Positions 41,901-54,980 are shown, counted from the stretch's first letter. The stretch is DNA of 64,000 nt from Antedon bifida (GCA_963402885.1 OY727094.1:36024501-36088500); one strand, 5' to 3'. The notes: generated from the letters alone by a model not told the origin. Numbers and translations are program-made.

Positions 41901-44900
41901 GTCCAGAGCTCGCTTTTGAGAATTCTGATTGGATGTCCAAGCAGTAAGTAGTACTTAATTACTGTATTAATTAAGAAGGTTACAGTGTAATTTTGACTTC
42001 TTCCAAGACCAGAATAAAGAGAAATTTCTTATGTGATTCATATTCTGCCAGGGTCAATTTACATAAAACAATCATAAAATATAAAAAATATGGTTTTGAT
42101 TTTGGTGGTTATTTTCATCTGTAGATTCAGTATATTTGGGGAGTTGTTTGATGAAGCCATCAAAATGGGACTTACAGCCATACAAACACAACATCCTGGT
42201 TTTTACTATCAGCAAGCATCCAATCATGCAATATCAAGAAAACAGCTTTGTAGAGGTCTCTGCCTGGTAAGTGTAGTTATGTATGCTATGTGTTTTTTGG
42301 CTCATTTAGTTTGAACCTATCATTGTTATTCCTATTATCGTTAATATTATTATTTTTTTTGTTTTCCCAGCATGCAACACACATGCCAAGTCCTAATCCC
42401 CTCGAGGGTGCCAATAACTTGGACTTCTTTGGTCAGCGTCCATGGCGACAAGGTCACCAGAGCATTGACCCACCAGATGCTCAGATGGAGAAGGAAGGCA
42501 TAACAGCCCTGCAATACCAAGAGCTCCTTGTTGATCACTCAGTGAGTTCTTAAGCAATTCTGTGCCCAAATATGGTAGTGATCTGACATCATCATGTCCA
42601 TATATGGGCACATCACATTTTTTTTGTCACATAAAGTTTGATCATGTAGACAGAGCTTTAAGCTGGTCATATTCCTTTTCAATATTTGTATGTGGAGTTA
42701 TTTTGAAAAATCTTAGTTTTTATCAAATAATTGAATTGTTTAAACTTATAATTTCGTTTCACAATATATTTTTTTTTTCAATATAGTGGATTATTATACC
42801 ATTACTTAGCAGTGCAGTGGCACAGTTTAAGAAATACAAGTCAGCTAGGATGAAACGCTTCTTAAGTAAGTACAAAAATTGCTCCTACTAGCTTACTCAC
42901 ATTTAAGTCCATACTCAACACCCACCCCTTATATTCTCCTCAGCATGGTTTTAACTTTTTTTAATGAAATTTTAACAAATTATAAGTTGAAACTTAAAAA
43001 TATTGGATACAAAGCAGGCATATTTTTATTTTATGTAGTGGTACAGATGGGGGAAGAATATTACCATGCCAAGGATTACAGCAAAGCACTTACGTAAGTA
43101 ACCACCCCAACCCCAAACAAATTATTTACCTTTTGTCATTTTAATGTTACACACAGTGTCTATTTTGACCTCTTGTTATAATCTATGCTTTAAATGTTGC
43201 GTTTTACCATTATTTTTCTTAATAATTAAGTTTAAACATTTATTGTAAACTTTTCTTTCTTCAGGCTTCTTGGTCGTGTCACATGGGATTATCGAAGTGA
43301 GCGTTGGTGGTCGCTACTTACCTCTATTCTTGTTACATCTCTCAGGTAAGATCTATGGTATATAGCTCTTGAATGCAATTTTGCTTATACAATAAAATAT
43401 CATTATATATAATGAAAAAACAAATGCTATATCATATAGTACATGATGAACGGTTGGTTTGACAAAAACATGATAATGTTCTTATCGTAACATACCAGGC
43501 AGTAATGTCTGTAAATCATATGCAATTCAGTCAAATGTTTTAAATGTAAAACAATGTAGGGAAATTAGTAAAATCAAATTTAGTAGTAACTGTATTTTGT
43601 TATTTTATTTATTTTTTTTCAGGTGTGCTTACCTTGTTGCCAGTTTGGAGGAGTATGTTACAATTTCACTGGAAATAATGGGACGATGTATCCTTGATTT
43701 GCTTGTTGTTGAAGTGCTATTATAGTTTTTTCTATTTCAGTCTGAAAAAGTGTAAAATGTAATGATGTTATTTTAAAATATTAAACTTTCCATCCATTTA
43801 ACATGTATATATAAATTATGTAATACAAGTAATTAGGTGAGATAGAGATAAGAGATAAAATACTTTATTGCAACTTTTGAATCAGCTGAAATAAACAATA
43901 TATATTATATAAAAACATAAAAAAATATAAATTCATAAAACGGGTAATCATTTAAAAATTATATCAAAGAGGACTGACATTTAAAAAAGAGTTAGGGGAA
44001 AATATGAACGTGCAAGGATAATTACCACTTTTGGAAAAGGCCAAGGTGAAAAATCAGTGCAAGCAACAACAAATCTAGACTGCTCTACTAATCTTAAAAG
44101 GAGTTTTTCTTAGTTTTGTTTGCTCAGATTCACAGAGTTCTCCAGAAGAGAAGACAAGAGTGCAAATGAACTTAATCAGGGTCATGTCAGTAAGTCATTC
44201 CAATCTAGAATGTGTATGTTAAAGTACTATAACAGAAGATAAACCTAGCCCCATATGTCACACTGGTGTGTATTCAGGGCTTAGGGAGTTGTGTGCTTAT
44301 TTCATATAGGTTTTAATTATCATTATTAGGACCTTAGGGAGTCTTTAGTTATACTCATCTTTACTTAATACTGTATAGTAATTGGCACTTACGGTAATTA
44401 AATAAATGTGACCATAATTATATGAAACTCTTATTGAGGGCGTTCTAAGCATTGAATTGTTTCTGTTTTGTATATTGTTTTGGTTTTGTTTTGTTTAATG
44501 TAACTCTCTATTTTTGGAGGTTTTTTTTAATGAATTTGAAATGTTAGACAGTTCTCAAATTATTTGCTTTTTTTAGAATGTACCACCAGAAGCAGAGCCA
44601 GGCTGCTCGTCAGAGGCAGTAGAACAGGCCAAAGGACTTTGGAAGGGGGATGTAACAAAGGCAGAACAGCCTAAGACTTTTACTCTTGAAATGCAGAACA
44701 TTGTGCCATTTGGTAAGTGTCTTCTACTGCAGTTACTGCAGCACTGCTATTATTAAATTATTGTTTCTGTTATTAGTTACAATTTTAATGCAAAACTTAT
44801 GTAAACAACTTGACATATGCATGTGTGGTCAACATGTTAACCTACATTTAAACTACATAAATGGTTTTTTTTTAAATTCTTAAACAAGAAAACAAAAATT

Positions 44901-47900
44901 TTTTTTAGAGTTTTGAATTTACTCATGAAATTATTTTTTTTCTTGCAGTTGAATTTAAAGCATGCTTCAGTAAAAATCGTTTTACTGCTGATGTTCCTAT
45001 AACATTGAATGTCTATATAAGGTAATGTCTATATAAGGTAATGTTATTTGGTCCAATATTCAACTGTTAGAATCTTTACACAACCTGTTTGTCTAGTGTC
45101 ACAAGTTTCTTTCCAAAGTAACAGAAATTGAAATGCCACCCATTTAAAGGGCACATATTACCACATTAGATAGTTCCATATTACCACATTAGATAGTTAC
45201 ATTAAACATCAATGTTTCTTAATTCATTTCAGACCTTCGTGTCAATTCCCAATTCGATTCTCAAAGCTTTCTGTCCAACTTAGTAACCCCATATATAACC
45301 CACAATGCATTGTGACTGACGGACAGCCAATAGGAGAGCCGATCATGCCCCACGATAGCGACACAACTGGAGATCTTTACCTCATACCTAATAAGGTGAA
45401 GGTTTATACGTTCCAGTTTATTGCTGTCCCAGAAGATGTTGGCAAGAAAATAGAGGTTGGTGTTTTTCATTTCATAATAATTCTACTGCAGTTACTGCAG
45501 TAACAAGAATTCTTTTTACTGCAAAAATGCATGATTTAGTTTCAATGTTAACGCGACAGTCACTGCAATAAATTGTGTGTATGATTACCTCAAACAGCTT
45601 GCTGAATAATTGCATAATAAGCAGTTTAAAGAGTAAACAAAATGTAGTTAATGGAGTAACTGCAGTATAATATGTTTGACTTCCTTCCTTATTTTAATAA
45701 CCATTTTTAAAAACTCCATAAACTATCAATAACATTTTGCCTAAATTCATTCTGAAATATTTAGATTGTATCTATATTGCTATCTCTTGGTGATGAAGCA
45801 AACCGTTGTGCCCATCTTCATTGGTCAGGAGGAGGCGGAGATGCTGCCTCAGTCACTAACATCCAGGAATGTGTTTCTAAGCGGAGAGGAGAACCAAAAG
45901 AAGAGGAACTGGATTGGCATCTTATCAAGATAGAACAGGCAACCAGGTAACAATTTTAAAGATTTTTTTTTTTTTGATAAATTAAAAAAGGTACCAATAT
46001 TCTAAAGAAATTGTTCTTGCCTTCCTTAGTTGACAGATTTCATTTCATTTTTTTTTAAAATTCATCCATTAGTTATTTTTCACATTAAGCGAAGAAAAAA
46101 ATGTCATATAATTTATTTGGTCTGTTTTCTATTATTTCATTTCTTTTAACTTGTATAGTATCGCATCAAGGGTTCCACTGATGGAGATAAAGTTGGAGCA
46201 TGCAGCGCCCTCAATTGTCAATGAACCGTACAGCATCCTAGCAACTATCATAAATAAAGAGAAAACCACAATACGAAATGCAAGGTAACGATGACATAAT
46301 TATTTTACTTGTGCAAGTTTACTCAAAGTGGATATTCAATGTTATGGAAATTGTCTAAAGCTCTGTCTACACTGTCAAACTGACAAAAAAAAATGTGATG
46401 TGCCCATATATGGGCATGATGACATCATACCACTACTATATTCAGGTATATCACTACCATATTTGGGCAAATCACACTAGTTTGATAGTGTAGACAGAAC
46501 TTAAGTGGTATACTTGCCTTGTTCTTGCAGTATAACAATGGGGCTTAAAGAAGGACAGGATTCCCAGTTAGAACAAACAAGTAAGTCTCCTCATTAAACT
46601 AAGTTCTGTTTATAAATGGTAAACTATTACTTTAAAATAGTACATTTGTACTACATTAGTACTTCAGACAGTCTTAACACAGTGGAGCTCATCAACATTT
46701 TTAATCCCTGTTTAACAACCCATTTATTTAAAGAATCCTTTTTATTAAAATGTTACCAGCATAATGCAAAGCGCTAGGAGAACGATTATTTGTTTATCGG
46801 CGCTAGATAAAAACGAGTTATTATTATTATTATTATCTTTCAGCTCAAGTTAGTGAAGATATTGTAAATTTTGAACAGAATCCATCCTTATGCAAGTCCC
46901 GCTTAAAAGGAATAAACATAGATGACCTGGCACCTGACCAACAGATTGTGCGGCAGTTGTACGTGCGTTGCCTGCAGGTTGGCACTCGGTCAATTATTGT
47001 CCGAGTTGCCTATACCGTCGATGCACAGGTGGAGAAGCAAGCATCGGCAGTCAGTTGTGTATGTTATAAGGATGAAGATGTCAAACTTGAAACTGTCATG
47101 CCATTTGATGTGTCCATCAGGCTAACGTCATCTAAGGTATAAAAACTACTACTTTTTAATCAGTAGAATTATACTATTACAGTGACCAGAGAATTGTACA
47201 ACCTGTATGGTGCTGAAGAAAAATTAGATTAGCTGCTACTGTTTATAATTTTAACATTTTCTATAACACAGTAAAACTACTTTCCAATTAAATATTGTGG
47301 GGGCTGTCTATCTATCTTACAAGATATGCATGAATTCTAGTAGCATTCTAGTAATGGCAAACTATAGAACTGTAAAATGAAATTGACTGCTGTTTCTTAT
47401 GGGTTTCGTCATGTGCAACTTTACTCAAATGAGCAGGATGATGAACTTTTTCTTGTTCTTAAAGAATGCATTTTACATACTGTAGTAGGAATAAATTTGA
47501 AAACTTTTGGACCTTAATACAATTCTGGTTTACGTTGACTGTAATACAAATTTTGTTTATCTATACTTTTGTTTTATTTTAGTTTGAGGAAGTGAGCAGT
47601 GTTTATGCAGGAGAACCATTCCTAATGATGACTGACATTAAATGTACTTCACCATGGCCACTGCAGATTGTGGATAGTCATCTCACACTGGTAACAATAT
47701 ATTATGTCTTCTATATTGTATTTAAAGACTGCTTTCATATAAAAAACAGTTTGAAACAAGTGATATGAAGTCAATATTTACTAGTATCTGTTAGTGGGAA
47801 GATAGTTCTATCGAATTTCTTTGAAAAGATAGCTATTTTTACCAGTAATAGTTACTAACCATTCTATTTTAATCATAGATTTGTAGTCAATCTTAAAACA

Positions 47901-49620
47901 GGCATCTGATAGGTTTTTCCATTGAGTGTAGATAGGAACTGTGCATTTTTAACTGTTACGTACTATTTACAAAACCCTTTAATTTGTAATCAAGCATATT
48001 TCAATAGCATCTGCTTTCTACATGTTATTTTACATCAAATATTTCATATCCATTTATAGTCTACTGATGTTGACTTTACTGATGAAGATGTAGAATCACA
48101 GTTGAAAGGCAGTAAGTGTTTAGTTTTCCATCTACAGGATTCACTTTGCTTGAAAATTACATTCGTTTACACCCCCATGGGATTATATCTACATCACTTT
48201 GATTATATTAACTTTTTTGTCCCTATATTGACAAGGTTACGGAGTATAAAGAAGAAAGGAACATACTTAGTAAATTTAACCCATAACCTCCAGCTATCCT
48301 GGTATTTAAACCCGTACTTACCAAGCTTACTTACTGATCTAGCTAGTGTTAGCTTCCAGACGTAATAGGTACTGTACTTACTATTAGTATTTAGTAGTAC
48401 TTAACATTTCAAGTTTATTTCTACTTATTTACTGATTTCAGTATTATTGAAAAAGTATGAACAAGCATGTGAATGCTTGAGCCTTGTTACCAATAGCAAC
48501 CAGACCAAAACAACTATCAGCCTTGGACAGTATACTGTACAATGGAGAAGGTAGGATAAAAAAATAATAAAATTCTAAATTTTCAAAAATTGAAAGTTCT
48601 TTAATAACCAGTTACATCAGTTATTAATTAAACTCTTATTGAAAATAATTTAGAAGCAGTTAATATATATGTTTGTTTTCACCTTATAGAGCATCTGACG
48701 ATTCGGACCAGCCTATTGTAAAGACAGAGATGGCACTTCCTGACATATCTGTAGAGCATCTACCCTTGCACATTGACACTGATCTTCCTTCACATGGCCT
48801 GGTTAGAGTTCCTTTAGCCCTTCAGTTCACAATAGTTAATCACACAGAGATGGTACAAAACATAGAGGCTAGCATTGATCCCAGTGAGGCTTTCATGTTC
48901 TCAGGACATAAGCAGGTATTTCACAGACCCGTATCCAGGGTATTTCACAGACCCATATCCAGGGTATTTAACAGACCCATATCCAGGGTATTTCACAGGC
49001 CTGTATCCAGGGTATTTCACATACCCATATCCAGGGTATTTCACAGACCCATATCCAGGGTATTTCACAGACCCAAGATCCAACCACTGATAACCTCAGC
49101 ATTGTCATTATTTTCATTAATTTGCCTTTGGATTCATATATAAATATGTATATGTATATTCTTTCCCACAGGTGTTCTTTAGAATCTTGCCGTCAGATGA
49201 TCAAACGTTACTGTATAACCTTTACCCTCTAATACCAGGGTATGTGAAGCTCCCTAGACTACATTTAAAGACCCCTCAAGCTCCTACAATAACAGACGAT
49301 GTCGTTAGTAAAATGATTCCATCTCATATCTATATCAAGGTAATTTCTAAAACTTAGGTACTCTGCTTAAATCTAGTACTGGTGACTTATATTACTTGTT
49401 CCTAGTCAGTTTTTCTCAATTATTTTGTAAATTCTATAGTAACTTAAGCCAATTGTTAAAGCAAGAATAACCTATGTTAATCTATGTTATCTTTTATTTA
49501 ATTCTAATATGACAGTATATCATTGAGGATTTTAATAACTTAACAATTATTCTTTTAATTTAATTTAAGAATTTTGTTTTTCTATCATTTCAGCCTCAAG
49601 GGAAGACATACAGTTCCTGA
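38943..49620 (+). CDS. TRAPPC11: Trafficking protein particle complex subunit 11 (TRAPPC11, foie gras/gryzun)
   Basis: Subunit of the TRAPP III tethering complex acting in ER-to-Golgi traffic and autophagy (family knowledge). Exon ends: 38943-39317, 39799-39971, 40124-40194, 40407-40521, 40634-40733, 41105-41178, 41303-41399, 41810-41943, 42125-42266, 42371-42541, 42787-42865, 43039-43093, 43265-43345, 43623-43687, 44128-44189, 44577-44712, 44949-45021, 45233-45455, 45765-45946, 46159-46284, 46531-46580, 46844-47136, 47583-47690, 48060-48111, 48442-48550, 48690-48915, 49172-49339, 49594-49620. They total 3567 nt, 1188 residues, every junction in phase. Diagnostic strings: [80 protein letters not shown] (foie gras region), [21 protein letters not shown] (gryzun region) and C-terminal IYIKPQGK. 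The N-terminus carries a Ser/Pro-rich extension: RPM is at residues 72-74, about 57 residues later than in the human protein as I recall it. The last exon codes only eight residues plus stop. Confidence 0.97.
39981..40035. mobile_element. MITE A core remnant in TRAPPC11 intron 2
   Basis: AATGTGCCCATATATGGACA followed by TGATGTCATATC and CATATTTGG; no terminal repeats. It starts only about 10 bp after the splice donor at 39971. Confidence 0.55.
40270..40383. mobile_element. MITE A copy in TRAPPC11 intron 3
   Basis: Core ATATGGACATGATGATGTCA and right end CAAACTAGTTTAAAAGTGTA then GACAGAGTTTA; the left end is lost. It ends about 25 bp before the acceptor of exon 40407-40521. Confidence 0.7.
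40884..40985. repeat. 11-bp tandem repeat in TRAPPC11 intron 5
   Basis: About nine alternations of CTGCATTGCAA and CTACATTGCAA, making a 22-bp higher-order unit. Confidence 0.88.
41479..41624. mobile_element. MITE A, full copy in TRAPPC11 intron 7
   Basis: TTAAGCTCTGTCTACACTAT to TTTGATAGTGTAGACAGGGC; both terminal repeats and the whole core are present. Confidence 0.85.
42561..42661. mobile_element. MITE A copy in TRAPPC11 intron 10
   Basis: Begins at the core (GTGCCCAAATATGGTAGTGA) 20 bp after the donor at 42541 and keeps the right end, TGTAGACAGAGCTTTAA. The left terminal repeat is absent. Confidence 0.75.
45006..45040 (+). repeat. 16-bp duplication of exon end plus splice donor (TRAPPC11 exon 17)
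   Basis: GTCTATATAAG|GTAAT occurs twice in direct succession, so the donor at 45021 is followed 16 bp later by an identical one. The first keeps frame with exon 45233-45455; use of the second would add 16 nt and shift the frame. Confidence 0.9.
46355..46504. mobile_element. MITE A, full copy in TRAPPC11 intron 20
   Basis: TAAAGCTCTGTCTACACTGT to TTTGATAGTGTAGACAGAAC; it fills most of the 246-bp intron and ends 26 bp before exon 46531-46580. Confidence 0.82.
46683..46836 (+). mobile_element. Short LINE 3' end in TRAPPC11 intron 21
   Basis: TTTAACAACCCATTTATTTA gives a CLTTHLFKE-type C-terminus, then GCGCTAGATAAAAACGAGTT and a TTATTATTATTATTATTATC tail that abuts the polypyrimidine and acceptor (CTTTCAG) of exon 46844-47136. 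The retroelement tail forms part of the splice acceptor region. Confidence 0.5.
48916..49083 (+). repeat. 24-bp tandem repeat starting at the TRAPPC11 exon 26 donor, seven units
   Basis: The first base of the intron is the first base of the array: GTATTTCACAGACCC then GTATCCAGG, seven 24-bp units to 49083. Each unit carries a donor-like GG|GTATTT and an acceptor-like TTTCACAG. 24 is a multiple of three and no stop occurs, so exon 26 stays open through the array. Confidence 0.93.
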
Positions 49621-50279
49621 TTAACACATAGGAAGACTCCTTAAGCTTCTAAAAAAACACATTTATAAACATTGTACTTATAGGCCATGTTTCCGCAGCC
49701 ATAACAAAAATGACTTGTTAAAAAAGTGTGTATGATCAATAATTACCATAACACACCACACGCTCAATGTGTTATATAAACCTTCATGTTGTATACTAAT
49801 TTAAAACCATTATCTAAATCAATCTGCTTACTAAATTAAGTAAGTTAAATTTGAAATTATATATTGCATTTATATATTGCAGTTAATTATGTCTATGATT
49901 TTAAAATGAATATATAAATAGTATATATTATGAATTATTATTTTAGTTTCAATTTTTCTTTTTGGTAAAATTTACTTTTAAATATATTTCTAAATTGACT
50001 ATTTTATTGAAATATTATTATTACATTCCAGTGGTATAAACAAATGTATAAATGTGTAATTTCAACTGAAATGTTTCTATTAGGAAGTGTCTCTCGTAGG
50101 CCTACTTACATGTGAGTGGAGACAGGTCGGTTCTTTCAAAGAGAATGATCATTGTCCATGTATTTTTCATTCATATTATCATTATCATTGGTATCTTATA
50201 GAATGATGCTTTATTACTGTGCTGTATTAAAAAAGTTACAAATAATGTTTTTAATTATTTTTAAAGTTTATTTCAACTA

Positions 50280-50285
50280 AATAAA
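50280..50285 (+). terminator. Candidate TRAPPC11 poly(A) signal
   Basis: AATAAA about 660 bp after the TRAPPC11 stop codon, followed by AT-rich sequence. It is one of several A-rich candidates in the 3' flank and was chosen because it is a full canonical hexamer on the sense strand. Unconfirmed without transcript data. Confidence 0.3.
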
Positions 50286-50627
50286 GCATTTAGATTTGGT
50301 GCTTATTAAAATTATGATTTATATGTAAATTTGAGGGATGTATTATTAATAAAAGCAATTGCTGTAATGGGAAGAAACTCTCTATCCTGATTTGATGTCA
50401 TTTGCGATTTTTAAACAATATAGTGATTTTAAACAAATCAATAATATGCGCAAAGGAACTTTTGAAAGCTTCGCACTCTGTTGGTGACGTCACGCATAAA
50501 CTCACTAAGTTGACGCGTGCGTAAAATTATTATCAACTTTTTAACGCGCGCATTATGGTATGCTGATTACAATGATAAATCTGTTTTTGTTTTCTTTAAA
50601 ATCTCTGTCGACCAGCACCATCTGTTA

Positions 50628-50840
50628 ATGATGAGAAAACCTTGGCGTCCCTTCTCTCTGTTGGTTACGGTCATCCTTAACAATCTACTAGTGTTTCCAG
50701 GTGTCATAATAGACACGTGCGAACAAATCGTATTCATCAATAACAACCAAACTCGGCTCGTCGTCCCGTGGCTCTACAACCTCACTCACTCCACAGGTGT
50801 CAACTGCACGTGTCTACCTCGCAAAGTAATGCGTCGCTAG
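50628..50840 (+). CDS. Possible first exon of an unknown secreted or membrane protein
   Basis: The ATG pair at 50628/50631 opens 70 codons to a TAG at 50838. The peptide starts with a signal-peptide-like stretch (basic MRK, then hydrophobic PFSLLVTVILNNLLVFPGVI). It continues with a Cys-containing segment, two Asn-X-Thr sequons (NQT, NLT) and a third at NCT before CLPRK. A weak donor (CAAA|GTAATG) at 50825 would let it splice on. I do not recognise the family; a truncated extracellular-domain start is possible. No downstream exon was identified, so this may be a chance ORF. Confidence 0.25.
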   Translation: MMRKPWRPFSLLVTVILNNLLVFPGVIIDTCEQIVFINNNQTRLVVPWLYNLTHSTGVNCTCLPRKVMRR

Positions 50841-53800
50841 CAAAACAGTCGATTCAGTTTTAATAATTTCAATAGAAAGCTAGATTGTTATTATTTCAGT
50901 TGTTTTGGTTGTCTATATAGCGTATCAAATTACACGAATCAGTGCGTCATGATTTCTAAAAGTAAACGAAATAGAAAATGATGAAACCAAGCAGAAGGGG
51001 ACAAAACGAGATGGTTGTGAGAGGGTCCGTTGTACATGGCGTTCGATGGGTTTCGGGGCAGATGTCAAAAGTGTTTTGTCAATTGAGAAATCAAATGTTT
51101 TAAATAAACAGGGAAAAAAATAAATAGGAATGAAAGAAAATTTAGTTTGAGTACAATCACAAAGGAATAAACATTTATATGTATAAATCTAAGTTAAATC
51201 AACTTTATTTCCTGCCGTTTAGTGATTAATTAATGTTAAAAGCTGGTTGATATTTCAGCTAAGATTCTTGATTGATTCCCTTGTTACTGTTATACCTACT
51301 ATCCTTTTCGAATCACAAGAGAGTTGGTCATTTTTTTTCCTTCCTAGAAAACTTTGAATCGAAATTGTTGCAAGGCGAAACTTCACTGGCTGAGAGAATC
51401 CACTAATATTAATGAGGCGATTTTTTAATTTCTTCTCACCATAAAAAAAAACTAACGCCATGTGATCACCTCATAACAAAAAAAGATTACATAAACGAAA
51501 GTGTCACATTAACATTAATGTTTGATAACGTAGGCCTAATATAAAAAAGTGAGATCAACTCTAACAGCAATCTCGTTTTGAAATTTTGAAGAAAGAATTT
51601 GAATTGAATTGACCAGCCATTATGCCTTATGATTTATATGTTAATTCGAACTTTAGCAAGAGCGCATTGAATCTAATAGAGTTGCCTCACTTTTTGAGTT
51701 TTATATTATTGTCAATTGTATATGGCTTCCTATCCATACAGTGCGACCTTTGCGTAATTCATTTTGTTTACATTTCTATTAGGCCTAAAACTAATAATAT
51801 TATAAACTGTATTCAGAATACGTTTCCCGGTTTGTGATGCAGTCATACGTGTGGTAATAAGGTCAAGGCAATAAGCGTAACATGATGGAAGTAAATTGCA
51901 TAATTGTTTCAATATAGTATTATAATATTTAGGATATCATTCATAACGCATTGTAACTTAGTACATAGAAGTACGGTACTTAATTGTAAGAAACTAAGAT
52001 TAGGATTATACTCATTCTTTACGGAGGTCTAACTAACTGTAACTGTTAGGCATACCATTCGATTTAGAAAGTTCTGCATAGAAAAAAATAAGCACATTTG
52101 TCGATTCCTAACAATGTGGTGCAGCAGGCTTATTCGATCCTTTTGTCGACATTGAAGACTCTATGATGAAGATACGACATACAAAACAGTAAATAAATGA
52201 TTTGGATCTATAGAAGCTGGAGCTCTGATCTTTCTCACCAGAATTCTACAACGACTTACTACTCCAGCTGTACTGCCCAACGATCTGGAAACAACTTGAC
52301 TGCATAAAAACTAAAGCATGGCCTACTGTTGAATGGTAATGACGTAATGGTTAGCCGACCCAATGACAATTGCATCACGTTTGATTCATTTTTAACACTC
52401 GTCCAAGTGAAAAACTCGATAATATTGCTGAAGAAATTAGCGAACAAAAGCCGATTGGCAACTCACACATGTGTATAAAGGCAGTGACTGTTGGTATGAG
52501 AAAATGAAAAGCGCTAATGCTGCTGCTGGTATAAAAGAGAATAGCGGATGATTCAGTACCAGTTACTCTGGAGCACCAGTAACAGATGACATGGTCACCA
52601 AACAAGAGAACGGGACAAAGCAACTTTATGGATGGTATACATACATTCTGCTTCCGATACCATGTGTGCCGAAAACACCGATTGAATGAAACATGGACAA
52701 AATGGAGACTTCTAACGGTAAGTATAATTATTAGGTTGTACCATTACGAAGAAATAGGTTTATCTTACATTTATCTTACTTTTTCTATGACCTTTAAACA
52801 ATTAGCCTTTTTAATAATGTAGAATAGTAGGCCTACGGTAGACGATCAACAACAATTAGCATTAATTAAATATTAGTTATATCATAGAGAAGAGTGAAAA
52901 TGTAATTTCACTACACCACCACCAACGCGTAGAATGTGCACGCGTTCAAACGCTGATAAAATAGTACGCGCGCGTCAGCATCGTGATGGATTATAAATAG
53001 CATTGTGTCATGCTGAATAATTATATATTCCAATATCAAATTGCGTATAGCCATGCCAACGAGTTCTCATTTGATATTTTGAAATCTTGACCTAAAGTCA
53101 GGAAAGAATTGTTTAATTGTGGTATGAGATGGTATCAATCGTACCGTAATAAATTCGATCGATCTAACCTCGGTAATGTATTGAACAGCACGAGGAGAGT
53201 ACATACGTATGAATAGACGATAATAATTATGATTACAAAAAGCGTATGTAGTAGACGAGGCCAACACCCTGTCTATGTTATATCGTATTTTCAGGTGGGT
53301 TATGTAAATGTACATTTATATATTATATTATTGTATTGGTTAGATATTGTATTTATTTATATGTAATTGCTTTGAATACACTGTAAAGAGGTTATCAAAA
53401 TATTGATATTAGGAATCAAACGGAATGTAATTAATTGTTTCATTTGTACAGAAACCATCAATTTGGTTTTAAAAAATAAGGTGGGCCTTTATCATAATAG
53501 CTTTCTATTAGTATGTTCTACTTCATTACTTATTATTGTATTATTTCAGTAGGTCTAGAGTCTAATATTAGGTTGCTTGCATAAACCCTTGACATTGAAA
53601 ATTCCCTAAACCAAATTAAACATTGTACACAGACTGCACGAGATAGAAATTATTTCACGACACGGGAAGCAGAGAGCGTGTCCCCAGCCCAGACGCTGGA
53701 GAGCGAAAACCACCATTTTATCACCAATTTTCCAGATTTATAACCAAAATAAAGGCAATTAATGTCCTTGGCATAACATAATATTTGTATCAATTGGCAC

Positions 53801-54842
53801 ATCTTCGACATATTCATCTCTTCAATTGCAATTGATTCCTAAATGTTGGCACTAAACTACCAATCCTGTTATACGCCTAAGGTGGCCTAGGCTATAGGCT
53901 AAGCCCGAGGCTAAGCTAAGACCATCGTGCCTAAGGTGGCTTATAAGCATGCCTGCCGAAAGTTTAAAAGCGGACACGAGGCTTAGCCTAGGATTTTCCA
54001 ATAGGTATAATAAAATAAATGTTACGGTAGGTTAGGAGCCTAGATGTCATGTAATTTAGATATCTTAATAAATAATAATATATTTTAGTATTCAAACTTT
54101 TTAAAATAGCTAATTACTTACTGTTTTGGCTTTCTTTGTATGATGAACTTTGAACGTCTTGTGTAAAATCTGCAGTAAAAAGATCGTCAGATTTTTTTCC
54201 TCAATCCCGTGATCTGATTGGACGAAAGTCGGTAGCCTAGGAGACTACCTATTTTTCGAATCTGACCGACTCGCGCAGACTTTTGTTTTCTCTTATTTTT
54301 TGGTATCACAAAAAAGGTAGATGAAATAATATATCAAATAAATTCGCCTATTGAACTGGATCCCGCAGGCCACCACAGTGTAGTTAGGCCTATTATTATA
54401 GCTGCTGTGACGGCCTACAAAATTACAAGAGGAAAAAGGAAATGTAAGAATTTTATTAAATTAGTGGATACATTATTTTTCAAATTTCGTCAGAATTGAT
54501 TTAAGAATCTCATAACTATAATTTATTTATTTTAGAAATGATTCATATTCATGGTAATCAATAACCCAACGGAATCCAAAGGGAATTCACTCATTCCACG
54601 GGTTCAGAAGGTACAGGGTCAACGTAGGGTCAAATACGACTTGGTTAAATTAAGCATGCAATTGGGAAGTGTAAGAAGTAATATAATTATTAATCTGATT
54701 ATCATAACTTATTATACTTCTTTTCAATCATCAACGTGATTTTCAACTGTATTAATTACTACCTATCTTCAATGGCCTCTGCTTCCAGTGCTGTCTTGTA
54801 GCAGCATCATATAGGCCTATACGTCTGTTTCTGTTACTAAAC

Positions 54843-54980
54843 TGTGCAAAGGACGTACGCAAAACGCATTTAGTTTGACCAATCACAAACGACAGTTTAA
54901 ACGATATCTTGCTTGTGATTGGTTAAACTACTTGCGTTGCGCGCGCACGTTCTTGGTTTTGTCATATTGAGAACCAAGCT
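54843..54980. mobile_element. MITE family B with inverted CCAAT boxes, copy 1
   Basis: Arms GTTTGACCAATCACAAACGA and CTTGTGATTGGTTAAACTAC face each other. GGACGTACGCAAAACGC lies outside on the left and GCGTTGCGCGCGCACG outside on the right; the end reads GAGAACCAAGCT. Confidence 0.65.

Noticed and set aside
48875-49090. Alternative frames through the TRAPPC11 24-bp array (YFTDPYPG-type, both strands)
   Set aside because: Any frame of a stop-free 24-bp unit is open; only the frame continuous with exon 26 has a plausible biological route.
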